From: Perkinsus chesapeaki
Lineage: Eukaryota; Perkinsozoa; Perkinsida; Perkinsidae
DNA: 49,391 nt
Reading direction: 5' to 3'
Assembly (NCBI GenBank): GCA_013115145.1
Contig: JAAPAO010000230.1
Coordinates: 1-49,391, forward strand
Shown: piece after piece, positions 45,500 to 49,391 of the stretch
Layout: the number at the start of each line of letters is the position of its first letter
Position numbering within the stretch: the stretch's first letter is position 1
The notes under the pieces: model-generated
Databases searched by the model: none
What the model was told of the DNA's origin: nothing
What the model saw: the letters and a program-made list of their open reading frames with translations, nothing else
Position numbers and translations under genes: made by a program

Positions 45500-46465
45500 T
45501 ATAACAGACTTCTCCGAACAACTAGCAAATCTGACTCTCTCCGTCCAGTCTCTGTAAAATGTAAGGTTTACATTAATTGTTGTTTTCCCATACCCTAGCC
45601 CTTCCGGCTGCCCTCGTGACCACTACCGCTGGGTGCTCTACGCTTTCCCGCCACACTCAACGTGAATGACCCACGACAACCGCTCAAGATTAGTTGTCTC
45701 AAGATTATATTAGACATTCGAAGATGTTGCTCCCTGTTATGAATTGTGCAAGGGAAGTTAACTCGTTCGTTCACAAAAACTGCGGCATCTTCTACGTATA
45801 AGTTCTGTCCGCTCAACTCGAGGGTAGTTCAGTCGTATATTGCGTTGTACTCTTACAATTATTATCTCGTACGGCCTATATGTAGATTGGGGATATAACT
45901 TAAAGCTTATCTCGCCGACCTCTGTCAGCTTTGTGTTACAGTATGAATCAGGTCCTACGGCAAGGGCCACCAAAGCCCCGGATCGCTGTATTCACAAGTG
46001 CCACTACGCGATTTGGAAACAATTAATTATTCATGTGTCTGTCGCTTTGCATAGTATGCAAATGTGACTTCATCGCTGATCAATCAGAGCCGATTACGGA
46101 TCGGCGAGAGAATCCTCCTTTTAACCGAGTAATGTTCGTTTGTCACTGCCAACCGTATCGTATGTACTTATGAGGGAAGACTTCACCCCGTGAAGCTCAC
46201 AGTATGATTTCCAAGCTTTAATTCACCGAGGGTGGATATTAATTTACTCTTAACGCCTGGCACGGATAAGTTCTATTGGTAAATGTGATCCTATTTCATC
46301 ACTCGCACATCATGGGCATTATTATACACCAAACACTTCACTTGAGTGGATGATCGATTGTCCCTGAGGATGACACGACGAAGTTAACCGCGAATGCTAC
46401 AGTGCACGAAGTTGCATGTACATTAGTTTTCAGAATCTGAATCGATGATGAACACAGTACGTATG
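45500..46465. other. Intergenic
   Basis: Frames at 45816-45595 (-) and 45840-46067 (+) start at TTG and have no supporting evidence. Confidence 0.45.
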
Positions 46466-47150
46466 TCACTGTAACAACTCAGGACAGATCATTTGTCCTT
46501 CGCAGTTAGTTTCTTGACAAACTTTGAATTTCATACCGCAGCGCGCTGCCCGGTGTTGATTGGGCACAACACATGTATCGAAGTGGCCCACTTGAAAAGG
46601 GTCCTCTGCGGTGAAGTCCACCAAAATTTTCCTTTTGAACTTCTTTCGCTGCTCATCTACTGACGGTGGTAATCCATCGACCACCGGGAATCGAGAGACC
46701 AGACCTGAAATAGAGTATTATCAGTTTATAGTAAGCGCGGCAAGCCCCTCGGTGATAGAAATCACTTCACTGTCACTGGTAATCTACCAAAGCATCAAAG
46801 ACTCCTTGTTCGCTTAATTATAGATTGTGTGGAGTAATTTCTAGCACTCAGGACAACGATTATGTCAATCCCACATGAATCAATTCATTGCCATCAAAAA
46901 TCCTTCAAGACTCGCCAATAGTAAACAGCTAACGCGATGTGAGCCTATATACATAATGCGGCTTGTTTCATACCTGTGCTGCCGTAGTTCTTCCCACCAG
47001 CGAAGTATTTATATCTTGCCCAGGAATATCCGGCAAACTGTGCCTGTGTGCCCGAGCCTAGTGCGTGCTTATGGGCCCACTTGTACGCTTCTATAGCCTG
47101 ATCGAGAGACGGTCTTGTTGAATCCTCGAATCGTGATCGACTTGGCGCAT
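46466..47150 (-). CDS. Two or more exon protein with cysteine-rich C-terminus (5' end unresolved)
   Basis: Exon about 47150-46974 joins to 46704-46466 (TGA) through carry of one base (agcacag|gtatga ... tatttcag|gt). It reads AIEAYKWAHKHALGSGTQAQ then FAGYSWARYKYFAGGKNYGS, then LVSRFPVVDGLPPSVDEQ, a Lys/Arg block, and a C-terminal CGMKFKVCQETNCEGQMIC. Four cysteines in the last 25 residues suggest an extracellular or zinc-binding end. No signal peptide seen yet; the first exon must lie upstream of about 47150. No family recognised. Confidence 0.5.
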
Positions 47151-47874
47151 CTGGTCTTCAAAGACTCACCAGCCCTCATAAATACGAGTTCCCCGCAGGT
47201 GTTTCGGGAACAGAAGTATGCTAGGAATTTGGCTACTAGACATCTTCAAAGAGGACAAAATAGTAACTCATCGGTAACAGTCAGAAATCCTCTATTCTCT
47301 CCTTGCTTTCAAACCTTTGCTCAACGGGGGTTCAATTGAATATAAAAAATATCTTTTCAAGAGGTCTATGGAAGCTTTACTCTTTTCATTCCCGCAGTTG
47401 CTGGCTATCCTTACCGAACAAAAAAGTGCCTCAAACGGCTTTGTGGTAGAACGTCGCAGTTTTTACTCTCCGATGTTGCGGTCAAGAAATCAAGGCATCC
47501 GTGAAACAAGTGTAAATGCATACCACCGCAATCACGGTATAAGGCATCGTGAATTAAACCGTGACTGCGAGTTCACGCAAGTCATATGAGTTACTGACGT
47601 CATCAAGAACAGTATCATAGTTAAGTTCCTCTGCCGCTTTCTCAACAATCCGTTTCTTTCTCGCTAGAATCATCTTTGGTGGTAGGAGAATTGGGTCAGA
47701 TTCGCTTCGCATCTGAACTCGGATTGTCGTGCGAAATCGTTAGATCGCGCCAGCCTACTTCATACAAGTTTCTCATTCGGCAACTGTTGAAATGTTCGCA
47801 TTGATGTTTTGTGACATTGAACGGTCGCGAGAAGAATCGGTATCTTTCTTCGAAGTCACTGACGGTACACGTCA
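47151..47874. other. Intergenic or unresolved 5' exons
   Basis: It may contain the first exon of the 46466 gene (candidate ATGs near 47176 and 47243 on the minus strand), but the joins are not convincing. Confidence 0.35.
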
Positions 47875-48738
47875 TCAATTATCTCCTTGTATAAACTCGC
47901 ACTCTCGATCTTTTCGGGCGGCAACTTCTTCCTTTGTGAATCCTTCGTACCGAGATGGCATGACGAACTTGTTCGACTTTTTCTGCAAAAAAACAAGATA
48001 TGATTTTTTCTCGCACACTGTTATATCAGACTTCTCGACGAGAGGTTCCGAAAGGTCCCGTGCGAGAATCTCTTATGTGATATGAGCCCTACTTGTCGAG
48101 CCTGTTTTCCCGTTTTTGGAACATGAACCGATCCACTTGGGACCATCTCAGAGTAAGTCACGTATCTGATGCATAATGCCCGGAAGCCTACCTTGTCCAC
48201 CGAGCGCAGTAAGTACGCGGATGGGTGCGGGTTCATTTTTAAGAACGCCATAGGCATTCGAAAACGAGCAGTAGTATAGCGAATATAGGAAATAAGGAAT
48301 ATGAGCCTTTCTGAACCACGCCTACCACCGTAGGTCGTCTCTGATAAATTCCAGCCTATCTCAGTGGCATACCATTTCCGTACGGACCATATACACACGA
48401 CTTCCATCAACTTACTTGACAAGATCAAGATCTTCCGAATCTCCGTTTGCCACACGTGTCAAAGGCTCAACCCGCATGCCGGTCGTCTACAACAGAAAGT
48501 AATTGTTGGCGGCACTTCAGGCCTTACGGGCATTCGTGGCTTCTCAAGGTGGTTCTGCTCTTTACCAACGATTGCCTTCCAGAGCGTCTGAGCTCTGATA
48601 GGGTTGAACACTCTGCGATGGATCGATGAATAGCCGATGCTTTAGATCCTTTTACTTGCTGACTCCGGGAAGGATATCTCTGCTACCAGAGCCTCCTAGT
48701 GTAGCTTTCTTATTGTTATTATCTTTGGGAGTGGTCAT
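47875..48738 (-). CDS. Multi-exon protein of unknown function, possibly axonemal
   Basis: Exons 48738-48656 (ATG), 48612-48528, 48486-48416, 48310-48192 and 47982-47875 (TGA). The first four join in frame: MTTPKDNNNKKATLGGSGSR, then FNPIRAQTLWKAIVGKEQNH then LEKPRMP, then TTGMRVEPLTRVANGDSEDL, then AYGVLKNEPAPIRVLTALGG. The last exon has a strong acceptor (tttttttgcag) and reads FVMPSRYEGFTKEEVAARKD then RECEFIQGDN. The fourth exon ends in phase 1 whereas the last reads best in phase 0, so a small exon between 48191 and 47983 is missing or the last exon is read in another frame. Short, basic and Pro-rich with a W-K-E-Q-N helix, the protein reminds me of microtubule inner proteins, but I cannot name a family. 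Confidence 0.5.
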
Positions 48739-49391
48739 TACGAGAGACAAAACTGGTCGAGCATTGCTGTAAGTTGCAAATGCTTTGGCTTAATCGCCTG
48801 ACTCCATGCTTTCCCGGAGGGATGGTCGAGCTGTATGGGATGACTCAACTATGGCAACATACAGGGAACATCTCGCTTCAGTGCAGACTTATACATCGGC
48901 ATGAACGGGACCCGAATCGTGATGTATCCAACTATCATTAATGCTTGGCTTTATTAGCACTAGTGGTGATACATGTAATATGACAACAAAGGCCATCCTT
49001 CGTCAGGGTAAATGTGTTTATAGACGGTTATCACCATTACTAGATCCGAGTCACTTACCCGCTCAATATTTTAGGGCGAGCGAGATTTACAAGCGCGTTT
49101 TCGTGAAACTGAAAGATATCCGGCTTGATGCGCGGTCGCGGGGTGAGAAGTGATGCAAGAAAGACGCAATAAGTCGTTCGCACGCCCGCTTGAAGGGTAA
49201 GTAGAGAGGCTAGCCGAGAAGGTGGAGAGTCGTAAAGCTGACAAAAGGTAAACCCGACGTTCCCTATCTCAGTAGCACACTCCTAATAGGGCTGACCGCG
49301 GTCGGCTAACGCCAGAATCCTCTAAATGAGTCGTAACGTTCATATAAACCCAACAATAAGTCATAGAATCTAATCTTACTAACTAATCTAG
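48739..49391. other. Mostly intergenic; possible exon pair of a + strand gene
   Basis: ATG at 48980 (MTTKAILRQ) precedes a gtaaat donor, and an open segment to 49153 (ASEIYKRVFVKLKDIRLDAR) follows a branch-like tttag acceptor, but the phases do not agree. The window ends before this can be resolved. Confidence 0.3.

Noticed and set aside
1-49391. CRISPR array, operon or prophage
   Set aside because: No regularly spaced repeats, no bacterial gene order, and introns throughout; the window is eukaryotic nuclear DNA.

Overview
The window is nuclear DNA of a unicellular eukaryote. Nearly every gene I could rebuild is split by short GT-AG introns (about 40-200 nt) and the genes lie close together on both strands. 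An ARP6 subunit of the SWR1 complex, a SEM1/DSS1 proteasome-lid subunit, a two-RRM hnRNP-type protein and a tRNA-Arg are recognisable. The mix of GPI- or tail-anchored ectoproteins, small secreted families, a LicD-type membrane enzyme and a probable ciliary protein suggests a flagellated protist; I think of an alveolate such as Perkinsus, but that is inference from gene style, not a database match.

Layout. 1.0-3.0 kb (-): a 9-exon secreted phytase-like (esterase-like) protein. 3.9-4.3 kb (-) and 7.6-8.0 kb (+): two members of a small secreted cysteine protein family, with a decayed gag-like zinc-knuckle fragment between them. 9.4-12.5 kb (-): a probable CFAP119-like ciliary protein, a two-exon protein of unknown function and a cysteine-rich protein. 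13.3-15.7 kb (-): ARP6, with a complete tRNA-Arg gene antisense inside its last intron. 16.8-20.4 kb (+): a large IQ-motif protein with a C-terminal NHR/SPRY-like domain, followed by a coiled-coil protein (20.9-22.1 kb). 22.5-27.6 kb (-): a tandem array of three type II membrane paralogs. 28.1-30.0 kb (-): a C2HC zinc-finger protein. 30.5-32.1 kb (-): a LicD-domain membrane protein. 35.3-36.4 kb (-): the tandem-RRM protein. 37.6-38.1 kb (-): a small glycine-rich protein. 38.4-39.9 kb (-): SEM1. 42.1-45.5 kb (+): a second phytase-like paralog with two possible terminal exons. 46.5-47.2 and 47.9-48.7 kb (-): two multi-exon proteins of unknown function.

The two phytase-like genes at the opposite ends share intron positions and phases, which let me rebuild both by comparison. 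The most unusual features are a duplicated terminal exon that would swap the membrane anchor of the second copy, several short introns carrying tRNA-like T-arm sequence (one a whole tRNA), stop-free introns whose length is a multiple of three and which hide inside apparent single ORFs, a 44-base telomere-like stretch, and many long perfect hairpins. Intergenic stretches, mainly 4.4-6.6, 8.0-9.4, 23.3-24.8, 32.1-35.2 and 39.9-42.1 kb, hold no gene I can defend. All exon joins are read by eye from frame, splice consensus and paralogy; none is backed by transcripts.
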